DNA of 64,000 nucleotides from Pyrocephalus nanus (lineage: Eukaryota; Chordata; Aves; Passeriformes; Tyrannidae), in the NCBI GenBank assembly GCA_038380795.1, contig CM076264.1, positions 73,401,223 to 73,465,222 on the forward strand, given 5' to 3'. Both the position numbers and the translations under genes were made by a program. This document shows, in pieces, positions 1 to 10,464 of the stretch. Position 1 is the first letter of the stretch; the number at the start of each line of letters is the position of its first letter. The notes under the pieces were generated by a model. It saw only the letters and a program-made list of their open reading frames with translations, did not search any database and had not been told where the DNA came from.

Positions 1-685
1 CCTCCAGGACCCACAACAGACTTTTTTTTTCTTTTAAAAGGAGCCATTTTAACTTGTCCTGGAGGTCAGTGGAACAGTGGAGTGAATCACCCAGATGGAT
101 CAGAAGCCAAGCAATGCCAACCAGAGAGAAGAATGGCCCTGAAGGGAGGTGTTTTTTTTCAGATAAATGTAGGATGCCAGCGATGCCAGCTGGGGTTGTT
201 TTCCCTTTCCATGAGCTCCCTCAGCCTGTATTGGCCACTGCAGCACATCTACATGCCCTGGCCCCCCAAGCCTGCAGGGCATGATCTCCCCTCTCCACCT
301 TCTGTGCATCCATTTCCCTGCCAGGGCAGATTTCTCCTCCATGTTTCTCAGCAGATGTTTTTAGGTGGGATTTATTTTGTCCATCTCTGAGCTACCAAGG
401 GGAACTCTGGTTGTATTTCTGCACTTGTCCCTCTGTGGTGTGAGGTCTGGGAATGTTCTCCTGACCAAAAGATTTGATTTTTGTGTAAGGATTTGAAGGC
501 AACGACCTGGCATGGCAAACAAAAAAAAAATAATTAAATTATCCTGGGTTTGCACGTCTTTATTCTTTCCATCTGCTGTCCTAATGCAGCTCCCCCAGCC
601 CAGCTGCAAAAAGTCAAGGAATTTACTGGGAATTCTGCCTCCCTCCTGCAAACTTAATAGGTGCTTGAGCCTTGGCATTCCTCAC
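1..685. other. Unique non-coding sequence, left edge
   Basis: Intronic if the minus-strand mucin gene continues leftward. Short T-runs lie near 21-34 and 152-159 and an A-run near 521-530. No repeat family or further exon was recognised. Confidence 0.4.
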
Positions 686-765
686 CTTGAGGCTTCCCAA
701 AAGCAAGACCAGGAAGGCAAAGCAACCACTCCCATAAACGAGCTCCTCCTTGAGACATCTGACCA
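686..765 (-). CDS. Candidate 80-nt exon, hydrophobic in the phase-1 frame
   Basis: The minus-strand acceptor CTTCCACTCCTGCAG precedes an 80-nt segment that ends CCTCAAG before the strong donor GTGAGG at 685-680. All three frames are open. In the phase expected from the upstream exons it contains the hydrophobic run GSGCFAFLVLLLGSL followed by Lys, which could be part of a membrane segment. The other frames look ordinary. With no homology recognised and a short length, this is a weak candidate. Confidence 0.2.
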
Positions 766-1486
766 CTGCAGGAGTGGAAGGAGAGCTGCCTTCCCAAATC
801 CTGTGGGGTTATGCCCACACTGCACACCGTTGGACCACTTTTCCTGCCTTGGCTGGAGTTAAGCTCAGCCTAACCGGTGCTGAGCCAGGCTGGTGGTTGG
901 CAGGAGGGGTGATTTATGGGCAGGGGTGGCTCTGGCACAGGATGCAGGGAGCCTGAAGTGTCGGGGGTTTGATTTGCAGCCCTTCTTTCGACACATCTGG
1001 CGGGATGGGAGGAGCTGGAGCTTTCCCACCGCGGTCACCAACGGCCGGAGAGCTGCCAGGGCCACCCAGCACAGCCCGGGCAGGAAACAACCTGGAGGGT
1101 CCCCAGCTGCTCCCTCCTTCCCCAGCCAGCCCTGGGGAGCAGTGCCAACCCTCCCACAGCTCCTGTCCTGCTCCAGCCTCGGCCTTGGGGGTTTCATGCT
1201 GGCAGATCTCTTGGAAAAGGGACATGGACTCAACCCTCTGCTTCCATGGACCTGCAGTGCTGGGAGCCTGGAAAGCATCAGGACGCTTCAATCTTGTCCT
1301 GGCACCTCTGAAGAGGCAATAAAGCATCTTCTGGTGCTGGAGATCATGGCCCAGCTGGAGGCAGATGTGCTTTATAGCACATCTGTCCCTAAATGTCACA
1401 CAGACCCAGGAGTGGCCGCACACCAGAGAGGGACAGGGATGAGCAGCCTGTCCCTGCTCACGGCTGCCAACACCTGCCCACAGAAC
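766..1486. other. Unique sequence, GC-richer
   Basis: Moderately GC-rich, with frames open on both strands because of composition (the 355-codon plus-strand frame from 893 runs on into CR1). No convincing gene. Confidence 0.35.
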
Positions 1487-1790
1487 CAGAGAACCATGGA
1501 ATGGTTTGGACTGGAAGGGATCTCAAAGACCATCTCATTCCAACCCCCCTGCCATGGGCAGGGACACCTTCCACCAGCCCAGGTTGCTCCAAGCCCCGTC
1601 CAACCTGGCCTTGGACACTTCCAGGGATCCAGGGGCAGCCACAGCTTCTCTGCCCAACCTGTGCCAGGGCCTCCCCACCCTCACAGCCAACAATTCCTTC
1701 CCAATATCCCATCTAACCCTGACTTCTGCCAGTTTGAAGCCATTTCCCCTTGTCCTGTCCCTCCATGCTCTTATAAAAAGTCCCTTCTTC
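1487..1790 (-). mobile_element. CR1 3' end
   Basis: Starts at the antisense 3' terminus (CCATGGAATGGTTTGGACTGG) with little or no tail and runs through the CATGGGCAGGGACACC and CAGGGATCCAGGGGCAGCC blocks to the ATATCCCATCTAACCCTG block, then fades near CCATGCTCTTATAAA. Confidence 0.9.
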
Positions 1791-2811
1791 ATATTAGCAG
1801 AATTAACATAAACATTGTTAGGAAGTCAAATTTATTCCCTTTTTTGTTTGTTTCTTTGCTCTCAGGAACAGGGATGAACAACAGCAGAGAGAGCACAAAA
1901 TCAGACCTAAACCCTGCCAGATCCAAAGGAATTACACTGAGCCTTTCTGCAGCAGCTTAGCCATCATTTTAAATGAATTCTCTCGGACCTGCATCCCTTT
2001 TATTTCCTCTGCTAAATGTGTTCTGACAGTAACTGCTGCAGAGCATCTGCCTGTTCCTCTGGACCATCAGCAGGATGGGGTGAGCCTGGCACAGCGAGCA
2101 GCACGACAGGAATGCCAGGGAGCTCACAAAGCTAAAACACCCACCAGAGCCACGATGAAAACACACAGAGCCAGCTCATTCTTATAGGAAGCAGCCAGCC
2201 CTGCTGCACCTCTGCTCTGCCCGCTCCTGGAGTGCTAAAACCATGAGTAATTGCAAATATTCTGGTGGAGATGCCAGTTCTTGGGGCTGAGAGATGGGAA
2301 AAGGTCCCTAAGTGCTGCTCTGTTACAAGAAATGGATTTGTGCTGCTGCTTGCCAACAGAACGAAGGAGAATAATGATTATTATTATTCCCATCATCTGC
2401 AGAATGGATTTGGATCAAATAGGGTAAGTCACAGTCAATAAAGACAATTCAGAAGCAAAAAAAAACAAACAACAAAAAAACACCACCTCAAAAACAAAAA
2501 CAAAAGGAAATTCCCTGAATGGCTTCTCAGGCTTTGGTCATCCAACTCCAGGGACGTGCTGACATTTCCAGAGCACTCAGCAGGAACAATTTGTGTCTAA
2601 CAGGACATGTACAAATTGGAATGGGATTTGTTTAGTTCTAAAAAAAAAAGCCCGCAAGAAATTAGGATATCAGTGTGTCACCAGCTCTTTTAAAGAGCTC
2701 GAGGGGCTTTGTAAAAGAACATTTGGAAGTCCTAAGGAGAGCTCTCTAATAGCAGAACACTTCTGGAAATGTTTTCACTGACTAAAGAGTGATGAAATAT
2801 AAAATTCTTAC
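1791..2811. other. AT-rich unique sequence
   Basis: Contains a short TTA run near 2376-2388 and a CAAA-rich stretch at 2457-2505. No exon with both splice signals was found on the minus strand. Confidence 0.35.
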
Positions 2812-2829
2812 CTCTTCTGTCAGAGTTAC
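2812..2829 (-). CDS. Candidate 18-nt microexon
   Basis: On the minus strand an excellent acceptor (CTTTTTCTGCAG, preceded by more pyrimidines) is followed by GTAACTCTGACAGAAGAG and then a near-consensus donor GTAAGAAT. Taking the phase-1 G from the mucin exon, it reads Gly-Asn-Ser-Asp-Arg-Arg and hands on phase 1 again with no stop. It lies about 1.66 kb downstream of the mucin exon in the same orientation. Mammalian CD45 is, as I recall, also known for a very short exon among its N-terminal exons. Such a short match can arise by chance, so this needs transcript support. Confidence 0.35.
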
Positions 2830-2835
2830 CTGCAG

Positions 2836-4284
2836 AAAAAGAAAACAGAAGTCTCTTAGCAACAAAGAAATAAGACATTTTAATAAGTCAGGAAGGATCA
2901 AAGACCAAGACGGGAACAAATTTAGTAACTCTCATCATCTGCTTGTAAATCTTTCCTCTAAAACACCAGCTACAAAGCCAGGGTGTTAAATGAATTTCTG
3001 AGGAAGGAAAAAGGAACAAATCCCAGGTTTTTATCAGCAGAGCAGGGAGCTGAAGCTGAGCTTTAACATCGATAAACACAATTACTGCTCTTAATCGATA
3101 CCATGGACTGTTTAAACCCATAACCAGCAAGTCACTGGTGTAATTCATTAGCACTTAAATGTTAAGAGGTAACACTCCTGCATAATTTGAAGACGGTGGC
3201 TGAGCCAAGAGTTCAATTAAGAGCAGCTGGGCTTAGGGATGGGGGTGAGGAGCTTCCAAGGAAAAGCCTCTTCCTGCTGGGATGGCTCATCCAGAGGACA
3301 CCAGAACAAACCCTTGCCAGTGGGAGCACAGCCCAGCTCTCCTGAGGCACTCTGTGGCCCTAATCTACGTGTGAAGAGCTGCAGCCCAGGGCTGAGGACA
3401 ATCCTGGTGGGTTGGAGAAGCAGGAACTGCCTTTACAACGTGTAGTTCATGTGTCACCTTCTGTCCCAGTCCCTCTCTTGAGCACCACTTAATTCTTCCA
3501 CGACTAATACCCACATTCCCTGTTAGGATTAATGGTAAGGGCAGCCCTAAAACTGATTCTGCTCCTTGACAAATTGCTTGAAACAAAGAAAGAAGCAGGT
3601 TTGGTCGTTTGCTCTGGGGGCTGACACCAGATCATTTGGCTCAATGGCCAAATGATCATTGCACACACCAAGGGAGTGAGTTCACCAAAACCGGCAACCC
3701 AAGTCACAGAAAAGCTAGTAAAGACACAAAAAATGATAAATTCAGTACCCCCATTAGTAGGCATTGTATTACAAACCCCACATATTAGCAGTACTGGAGG
3801 CTCTTGCCTCCACCTCTCAGTTTGAAGGCTACATTTATTCCAAGCTTGCCCCACGTGTGTATCTAAGGTTATGCTGGACTCTTTCACTCTGCAAAAAAAA
3901 AAAAAAGGATCTGTGCTTGGAAGGAAGCTGGATGAGCTCAGGGATGGCAGAACATCCTTCAGCCACATCCCTTCCTATGTCAGTAGCAAAGACAACCTCA
4001 CTGCAGCTCCACGGGCTGTGGAACCTTTCCAGAGATTCCCAGAGGAAGAAGGCACACACATCTCACTGATGTGCTGAGATGTCCAACACCCAATATCCCC
4101 TGAGCAATCTGTTCTTAACAAATATGCAGTTGACACCTCCCTGCATTAACTCCACCATTATCTTCTTCAGGTGTTTTCTACCACAAAGCAGAGCTACCAA
4201 TTCCTGTTTTTCCACTAAATCCCACACTGCCAAGGCTCTTGCTATAAGGTCCAGCAGGCACTGCTATCCTACTGTTGCAACTCA
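2836..4284. other. Unique or ancient-repeat sequence
   Basis: Expected to be intron of the minus-strand gene. The stretch 3450-3970 keeps a 154-codon minus-strand frame that resembles no family I know and might be a fossil retroelement. An A-run sits at 3893-3906. Confidence 0.3.
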
Positions 4285-4350
4285 GAGGTTTCAACCCCTC
4301 TGCCACAGGCAGGGACACCTTTCACTAAATGACCTTGGCCCAAACCTTTG
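4285..4350 (-). mobile_element. Degenerate CR1 sliver
   Basis: TTTCAACCCCTCTGCCACAGG and CAGGGACACCTTTCACTAA resemble the antisense CR1 3' block, but the 3' terminus and tail are missing. It lies about 140 bp downstream of the mucin exon. Confidence 0.4.
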
Positions 4351-4486
4351 TTTCACATCCCCACAGAATCTGCCCCAAAAGCGTTTCCTCGCTCCATTCT
4401 GCCCAGCAAAACAAAAGAAGAGCAAAGACTCAAACCCAGAGGCCAGGTGGCCTGGAGAGAGGCAGGGGTGGAAGAGGTGGCCTCAC

Positions 4487-4852
4487 CGTTGTGGGAGGCA
4501 GAAGAGGTCTCCTGTGTTGTCACCACCATACTGGAATTCCTCTCCGTCGTCTCCGCTTCCGTGCTGGGGACAGCGGTGTGTGGGGCAGGGGGAGTGGCAC
4601 TGGGGAGCAGGGAGGTGGCTGGAGGCACAGGCACGGTGGTCCCCAGGGTGGAGGAGGTGTTGAGGCTGCCGCTGGTGGCGTTGGGGGAGGTCCTGGCAGC
4701 CGTGGTTGGAAGTGGCTTCGACGCCACGGTAGAAAAAGTCCCCGGAGTGCTCCCGTTGAGCCTGCTGGAGCTCGTCGTAGTCCCATCCTCAGGACCTGCT
4801 GTGGGAGCTTTGGTGGGGCTCCTGGGGGAGGTGGGCGCTGTTGTGGGTGGCC
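4487..4852 (-). CDS. Mucin-domain exon of the same gene
   Basis: A 366-nt minus-strand exon (122 codons), phase 1 at both ends and so skippable without changing frame. The acceptor is a pyrimidine tract ending CTCTCTCAG just right of 4852. The donor is CAACG followed by GTGAGG at 4486-4481. Joined to the leader exon, the frame continues through Gly-Pro-Pro-Thr-Thr-Ala-Pro-Thr and stays dominated by Thr, Ser, Pro and Ala to the end (TTQETSSASHN). Four N-glycosylation sequons are visible (NGS, NAT, NTS, NSS), and it contains no cysteine. This is a dense O-glycosylated extracellular stalk. If the donor is not used, the frame runs into the intron and stops at about 4353. In CD45 the equivalent N-terminal mucin exons are alternatively spliced, and a symmetric exon would permit that here. 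A 196-codon frame on the opposite strand is a shadow. Confidence 0.65.
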
Positions 4853-5267
4853 CTGAGAGAGGAAAAGCACAAAGGGAGAATCTCCCTGAGATTCTTTCCT
4901 GTGACGGTGGAGGGTTTAGACGCTGGAGATTCTTGTGATGGTAACCACAGGGATAAAACAAGCGACAGATCCCGAGTGCAGGACAGGGAATGCTCTGCAC
5001 AGCAGGTGTAAACTTACAAAAGCAAGCACAGGTATTATGGTATCAAGGAGGCACAGACATCAGAGCCCCTGGAAGTGAGGACCAACATTTGCCAGAGGTA
5101 AAAACCTGTGGGTCCCCTTAGGAGCACCTGCAGCCCATCACCCTCTTTCCAACAATTTACATTACAGTTCCACGGAGGGCAGGAGGAGTAAGACACTGAG
5201 CACATGAGCTCTTACTCCTTTGACCCTGAAGGTGGGATAAAAGGGAGGAGACAGGAGCACAATTTAC
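4853..5267 (-). other. Intron between leader and mucin exons
   Basis: A 415-bp phase-1 GT-AG intron between the two best-supported exons. It opens GTAAAT and closes with a CT-rich tract and CAG. No repeat or exon-like segment is evident inside. Confidence 0.6.
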
Positions 5268-5346
5268 CTGTTGTGACGTTGTTAGCACCTACACTTATCA
5301 GGCCACTTCCGAGCAAGAGGAGAAAGAACCACAAATCCATGTTGAC
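5268..5346 (-). CDS. Leader exon of a mucin-like surface glycoprotein (possible PTPRC/CD45)
   Basis: Minus-strand exon with the start codon at 5340-5338. It encodes 24 residues plus one base (phase 1): Met-Asp-Leu-Trp, the hydrophobic core FFLLLLGSGLI, then SVGA and NNVTT, the last containing an Asn-Val-Thr sequon. This is a standard signal peptide with likely cleavage near SVGA. The exon ends CAACAG with a good donor GTAAAT at 5267-5262. A pyrimidine-rich acceptor ending TTCCCCAG sits six bases before the ATG, so an untranslated exon should lie further right. The pattern M-x-L-W-x-x-L-L-x-x-G matches the CD45 leader as I know it from mammals, and CD45 continues into a Ser/Thr/Pro-rich stretch as this gene does. 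Against CD45, I recall its leader exon being followed by a very long intron in mammals, whereas here it is 415 bp. CD34- or podocalyxin-type sialomucins are alternatives. That it is a real leader exon is fairly firm; the identity is not. Confidence 0.68.
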
Positions 5347-7140
5347 CTGGGGAAGAAAGCAGGGAACAGTTGTTTAAACCCTCACAAAACATCATCCCAA
5401 AATAATCCAGAGTAGAGGTGCTGCTGGGCATCTTGTAGAGCTGGAAGGGAGGAGTGAAGATGTGGCTGGAGTCTCTGCAGGGTGTGGATGGGAAGAATTT
5501 GTGGGTATGTTCATAAGTCCCCAGGGAGAGAGATCCCAGTCTGGTGGAGCAGCAAAGGTGACCAGGGATGAAAGCAAGGAATGGGTGAACTGTGGGACAG
5601 CATGAGAGGAACAAGCTGAGCACTAAAGACAAGGATCTGGTCTTGAAGAAAATTAAGTAAATTGTTCATATAATGGTCTGCAAGTGACTGTAATTAGAGC
5701 AAACTCAAACCCAATACATGTGAAGACTGTGGCAAAGAGCCTTGGTCCCAAATGCCCCAGAACTGCAGGCAGGGATGAAGGAGAGGTCAGTGCCCCTGAT
5801 TGCCTCTGGCTCACTGACACCCTGAATGTTCCTGGGCAGGAGCAGAACACCTGCACAAGGCCACTTTCAGCTCTACTCAAACCCTGTAGGAACTCCCTGC
5901 CCATGCAGATGAAAAAAAACCCCCACAAATAATCCAGGATGATGAGCCACACGCTCGTACTGTATGTCCTTCCCAGGAAACGTCCAGCTAAATTACAGGA
6001 CGATGACATCAGTAAAGTCCTTTAAAATTCAAGGTTTTTTTACGGTGATTTCTTCCCTCTGGAGACCTCAGAAAGCTCCTGAGAAATGGGCTTATGGTTA
6101 TCATCATCTCCTCCCAAACACCTACGGATCCAGAGGCTCAGGCAAGCGACAGGAAGATGGGAGACGTCACCGTGCTGGCCAGAGCAGAGCCTGGATCTGC
6201 CAAACCCCAGACCAGCACACGGCCCTGGGGCCTCCCAAGGATGGGCCAACATCTTTGCCTCTGCTCCGAGCCTGGAGAGGGCTCAGGGACGGCTCTGGTC
6301 CGTGCCACGGGCCAGCAGCTGCCGCTCGGCTCTCCCCGTCCTTCAGGCTTTCGTCACGTGCCCGGTTGCATCTCCAGGGATCTCCTGGGAGAAAAGGCCG
6401 CGAGATCTCGCTGCCAAGTCAGCTTGACAGGCTGCCAAGGAAGGGTTTTATTCCCGCTGCACCGTCTAACCCTCCCCCCCTGCAATACATCTTGTGTTGT
6501 TTTGTGCTTGCTCCATTTATTTAAATCTGCTCCATCCAGACCCATCCCAAACTCCGGGCAGGAGGACAACGCTGAAGTCATCCACGCGCTGGAAGCGGTA
6601 CCAGGAACACAAGATCCTCCCACCCCACCCGGGAGCATCCTCCCCACCAGCACCACCCACTTGCATGTTTTTCCTCCCCCCCCTCCGAAAGCAAACCTGG
6701 CAAAAATTGGCCTTACTCAGTGGACCAAAAGGTCAGACAAGCCCTGAACCAGAAGGAAACCGAGCTCTGGAGATAAGAGCTCTCCTCAGGCTCCCTCCAC
6801 GGCCAGCCCTGGCCGCTGAAAGCAGGGCAGGGCTTTCTCCGAGGGTCCCACTGGCGTGATAGAGATGAAACCCCATCCAGAGGGTTTAATCACCAGTTAA
6901 AATCTCTGTCTGCTTGAATTTGAACTGATTCACTCCTCCCGGTACTGCTGATGGCAGGACTGGCCCTGCAATGCCTCCCCGAGGTGTGGCATGTTGGGAA
7001 AACCCACAGCCAGTAGTTTGATGGTTTGATGCCATGTCCCACTCCTGGTGATTAACACACCCCACTCAGCTTGGACAACCGGAGTCTGAGATGTGCTTGG
7101 TCTAAGGTGGTTTGGCCTTGGAGAGAAAACCTGATGGTTT
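5347..7140. other. Unique sequence upstream of the leader exon
   Basis: Begins with the pyrimidine tract of the acceptor before the start codon, so its left part is the 3' end of a 5'-UTR intron. The stretch 6090-6860 is GC-richer, with overlapping compositional frames on both strands. No untranslated first exon could be fixed here. Confidence 0.35.
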
Positions 7141-7344
7141 TAATGAAGGAATTCTTCCCTGTGAGGGTGGGGAGGTTGGGCAGGTTGGGCAGAGAAGCTG
7201 TGGCTGCCCCTGGATCCCTGGAAGTGTCCAAGGCCAGGCTGGAGCAACCTGGGCTGGTGGAAGGTGTCCCTGCCCATGGCAGGAGGGTTGGAATGAGATG
7301 AGCTTTAAGGTCCCTTCCAACCCAAACCATTCCATGATTCTATG
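7141..7344 (+). mobile_element. CR1 3' end with tail
   Basis: Sense copy from TTCTTCCCTGTGAGGGTGGGG through CTGTGGCTGCCCCTGGATCC to the 3' terminus CCAACCCAAACCATTCCATG and a short ATTCTATG tail. Confidence 0.92.
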
Positions 7345-7676
7345 TGTGCAAAGGCAGGAGGAAGTTAAGCCCACACTGAATCTCCAGAGAACATAAATGA
7401 TGGCTCTGAGATGCTCTGAAAACCTCACACAAGGGCTGGTGAAAGCACCAAGATCTCATCACTGCAACCACTTCCCTCGCTGGGAACCCATCCCTGCCAC
7501 AGCAAGAAAACAATGGCAAGGGAAAGGGAAAGACTGGACTCTTGTGCAAGCACCACCAGGGAAAGAAGTGACCATTTACCATGTTTTGATGAGTATTTGT
7601 ACAGAAATGCCCTTTATGTAGGTGGATGTGGTTCCTTTCTCTTCCCACAGATTGTTTCTCAGAACAAGAGTTCCCC

Positions 7677-7917
7677 TTCATTTAGGATCCCCACTCTTTT
7701 GGGATCCCACTCACTTAGGATCCCCAATCATTTCAGATCCACTCACTGGGATCCCCAATTATTTGGGATTTCCGTTCACTTGTGATCCTGTTTATCTGGA
7801 ATCCCATTCATTTGACATCCCATTAATTTAGGATCCCCATTCACTTGTAATCCTCATTCATTCTGGATCCCATTCTTTAAGGATCCCCATTCATTTTGGG
7901 ATCCTGTTCATCCCATT
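7677..7917. repeat. GGATCC minisatellite, unit about 16-17 bp
   Basis: About fourteen imperfect copies of a unit close to GGATCCCCATTCACTT. GGATCC or near matches start at 7685, 7702, 7718, 7748, 7831, 7865, 7880 and 7898, with diverged units between. Flanking sequence is unique. Confidence 0.9.
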
Positions 7918-8157
7918 TGCCTTCCAGTTCTGGGCAACCTGTGCCAGACCTTCACCACATCCTCACATTTTCCCTTGGTATCAAAGCAGGACACAGGGGA
8001 TGGGAGGGAAGCAGGAAAAGCTGTGATTTTCCACTTCTTTCTGCCCTCTGTTACAGGGAAGTAACCCACAAAAAAGAGCCTGGGCTTATTTCCTTGACCA
8101 TGATTGCTACATGGATGAGAGCTACAGGACACGCCAAAGCCCTTTGGGATGGTGGGA

Positions 8158-8290
8158 TGATCATGGAATCATTTAGGTTGGAAAAGACCTTTCAGCTCAT
8201 GGAGTCCAACACCCAGGAGGGCTCCTCCTTCCTGGGATTACATCCGTGGGCAGGCAGATCCTGCCTTTAAATCCCCCTGGATGCTACATT
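8158..8290 (-). mobile_element. CR1 end of the GAATCATTTAGGTTGG class
   Basis: ATCATGGAATCATTTAGG and GGAAAAGACCTTTCAGCTCATGG then GAGTCCAACACC mark the antisense 3' terminus of a CR1 subgroup different from the majority copies. The inner part decays quickly. Confidence 0.7.
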
Positions 8291-9000
8291 TAATAGGTTC
8301 ATCAATCCATGAGTGGATTGCAGGGGGAGGAAAGGGGAGATAATACTGGATTTTCCCCAAGCCTTGCCCTGCTTTCCCGAGGAGGGCTGGATGCAGGCTG
8401 TCCGTGTGAATCCCGAGTTTTTATGGCTTTATTACTGCAACTGTCAAAAGAAACAGGACGCTGGGAGGAGCATCCCCCAAAAAACCCCGGGAGCTGCTCC
8501 TGTGACCGGCCATCAGCTGCCAGAGCTGCTTTATCACCTTAAAAACCGGATCCGGAGCAGGCAGAGGGGAGGGCTGTGCCAGTCCCACCTCCCAACCCAC
8601 CCCTGCCATTCAAACACTCCCTGTCCCCAAACAGCAGCATCCACAAACGCCAGCGGTCCGCTCCTCACCCCGCTCCTTAGCATAAAAAAAAAAGGCCTCC
8701 AGAGTCCTACCCTAAAGCTGGAGAAACCCGAGTCTCCCTTCCCCCTCGGCTCCCTCCCCCTGCCGGGTTTCGGAAACGGAGAGGAAATACTTGTAATGTT
8801 ATCAACATAAACACAGCTCTTGGCCGGCTGCAACATCCTGCGAGCTCTGCAGAAAAACACCCTGACGTCAGGGGCGCCGGCTCTGCCCGGGAGAAAGGAG
8901 CTTTGGGATGGATGCTTGGCTCTGCCTCTCCACCTGAAACCTGCTTTTCCAAAAATCCGGGTTAGAAACCTCAGCAGTTTGCTTCTGGTGTGCCTAGAAT
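8291..9000. promoter_or_regulatory. GC-rich block with a perfect CRE palindrome
   Basis: Repeat-free, CpG-bearing sequence. A full cAMP-response-element palindrome TGACGTCA lies at 8863-8870 beside GGGGCGCCGG, and a CCGGATCCGG palindrome lies near 8547-8556. A regulatory role is inferred from composition and motif only. Confidence 0.3.
8863..8870. promoter_or_regulatory. Consensus CRE (CREB/ATF site)
   Basis: Exact TGACGTCA with its CpG intact inside a CpG-bearing block. CREB/ATF dimers bind this palindrome; occupancy here is unknown. Confidence 0.4.
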
Positions 9001-9002
9001 AT

Positions 9003-9029
9003 CATATATATATATACATATAAAAATAT

Positions 9030-9068
<39 letters not shown>
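9003..9068. repeat. (TA)n followed by (TTTA)n microsatellite
   Basis: Alternating AT at about 9005-9016, then roughly ten copies of TTTA at 9027-9068. Confidence 0.95.
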
Positions 9069-10464
9069 GCTCTCTCTAAATATAGATATTAATATAATGT
9101 ACGTGGACCGCGCTCTTCCATAAACTCCTCGCTGCGTTCCCGTAGGAAAGGCTGGATTTTAGGCTGCGGGATGCGTGTTTTAAAAATAAGCAGATCTTGT
9201 CGAGATGATTGATGCTGGAGGGTGGTGGTGGTGGGGGGAAATAAAGGAAACAATCTCTTCATGAAGTAGTTAAGTGGCTTCAAAACGTGTGTGTGTGTCT
9301 GTGCCCGGTGCTCCGCGGGAGGTCAGGCTGCAGGATCAACCTCGCCAGCGCTTCCAGAATGCAAAGAATTAGGATTTATGGCTGCAGGAGCTGCCCAGAT
9401 CCAACCCGGATACAGCCGTGCACAATCAAAGGCAGGATTTACCCCCACCACCTCTGACATATTCCCAATTCCTGGAAAATGAGGCAATCTTTTTTTTCCG
9501 TGTGTGCGACTGAGAAGACGCAACCCGGAATTCTCGGTCGGCTTTCTGGGACCCCAGAAATCCCTGCTGTCACCATCAGCAGGACGCTGAAATGAAGTGG
9601 CTCGACCATGACCACCCAACTGGCCCCAACTGCATTGAAAAATTAAGGATAATGTTCAGTATTCTCCTTTTTTTTTTTTTTTTTTTTTTCTGGCAGGGGA
9701 CAGGGCAGAACGGGGAGCAAGGCTGGCTCTTTGAAGCCGCTCACAGTAGGGCGAGAACAAGCACGAGCAGAAGGAAAGGGGAAAAAAGGGCATTTTTTTT
9801 TTTTTTTAAATTCTTTTTGGTGGCAGCAAGCCATCAGCATGGCTCAACCACCCTGGAAAACAAACCTGCCATTCCCTCTCCCCCTCCCTGCTCCTTTTAA
9901 ATCCTGTTTGTGGACTGCCAGCCTCTTTTCCCCCCGCTAGAGCTGTGATCCAGAGCTGATCTGAGAGCAGAACGGTTCCACCGGTAACCCCAAACCTCTC
10001 GAGCTGGATGAGATGCTAAGGATGTAAAAACCCAAATGGGGTAGATGGCCGAGGGCTGCAGTGAGTTGGCCATCACAGGGAGAGAAGCTGTTGAGTTTAG
10101 GGAGGAAAAAGGGTTTTGTTGCACTAAAACGCAGTGACTAATTCCTCGCATGTGTCTCTGAAGCTGAAACGAGGCCTTTGATGTGTCACTGATTATTCCC
10201 CCACCCCACCCTCTCTGCCTTTCCACTCTTGAACAGAAAAGATGAATCACAGAAGCCATTCACCCTTTCTGAAAATCCACTTCATACTCTTCTTTTTTTT
10301 TTTTTTGGGGGGGGTGGGTTTTAAATAAACGGGCAGTTTCCACACGAGCGGCAGGAACGGAGCACGAGGGGGAGGATGAGCCTGCGGGAAGGGCCTGGAG
10401 CTTTGCTTTCTCCACCTGCCCAACCCTCCACAAATCCCTGCTTTCCCACATCTCAGTCTTTGCT
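9069..10464. other. Unique sequence with homopolymer tracts
   Basis: GC-richer at 9100-9560, with T-runs at 9668-9689, 9794-9808 and 10291-10304 and a GGT run near 9223. No supported gene. Confidence 0.35.
9668..9689. repeat. T22 homopolymer
   Basis: Uninterrupted run of 22 T. No recognisable element lies next to it. Confidence 0.95.

Noticed and set aside
893..1960. 355-codon plus-strand open frame
   Set aside because: It runs through a CR1 insertion and GC-rich unique sequence, has no domain, and its composition mirrors the DNA rather than a protein.
4348..4938. 196-codon plus-strand open frame, Val/Gly-rich
   Set aside because: Antisense shadow of the mucin-like exon. Long open antisense frames are expected opposite Thr/Ser/Pro codons.
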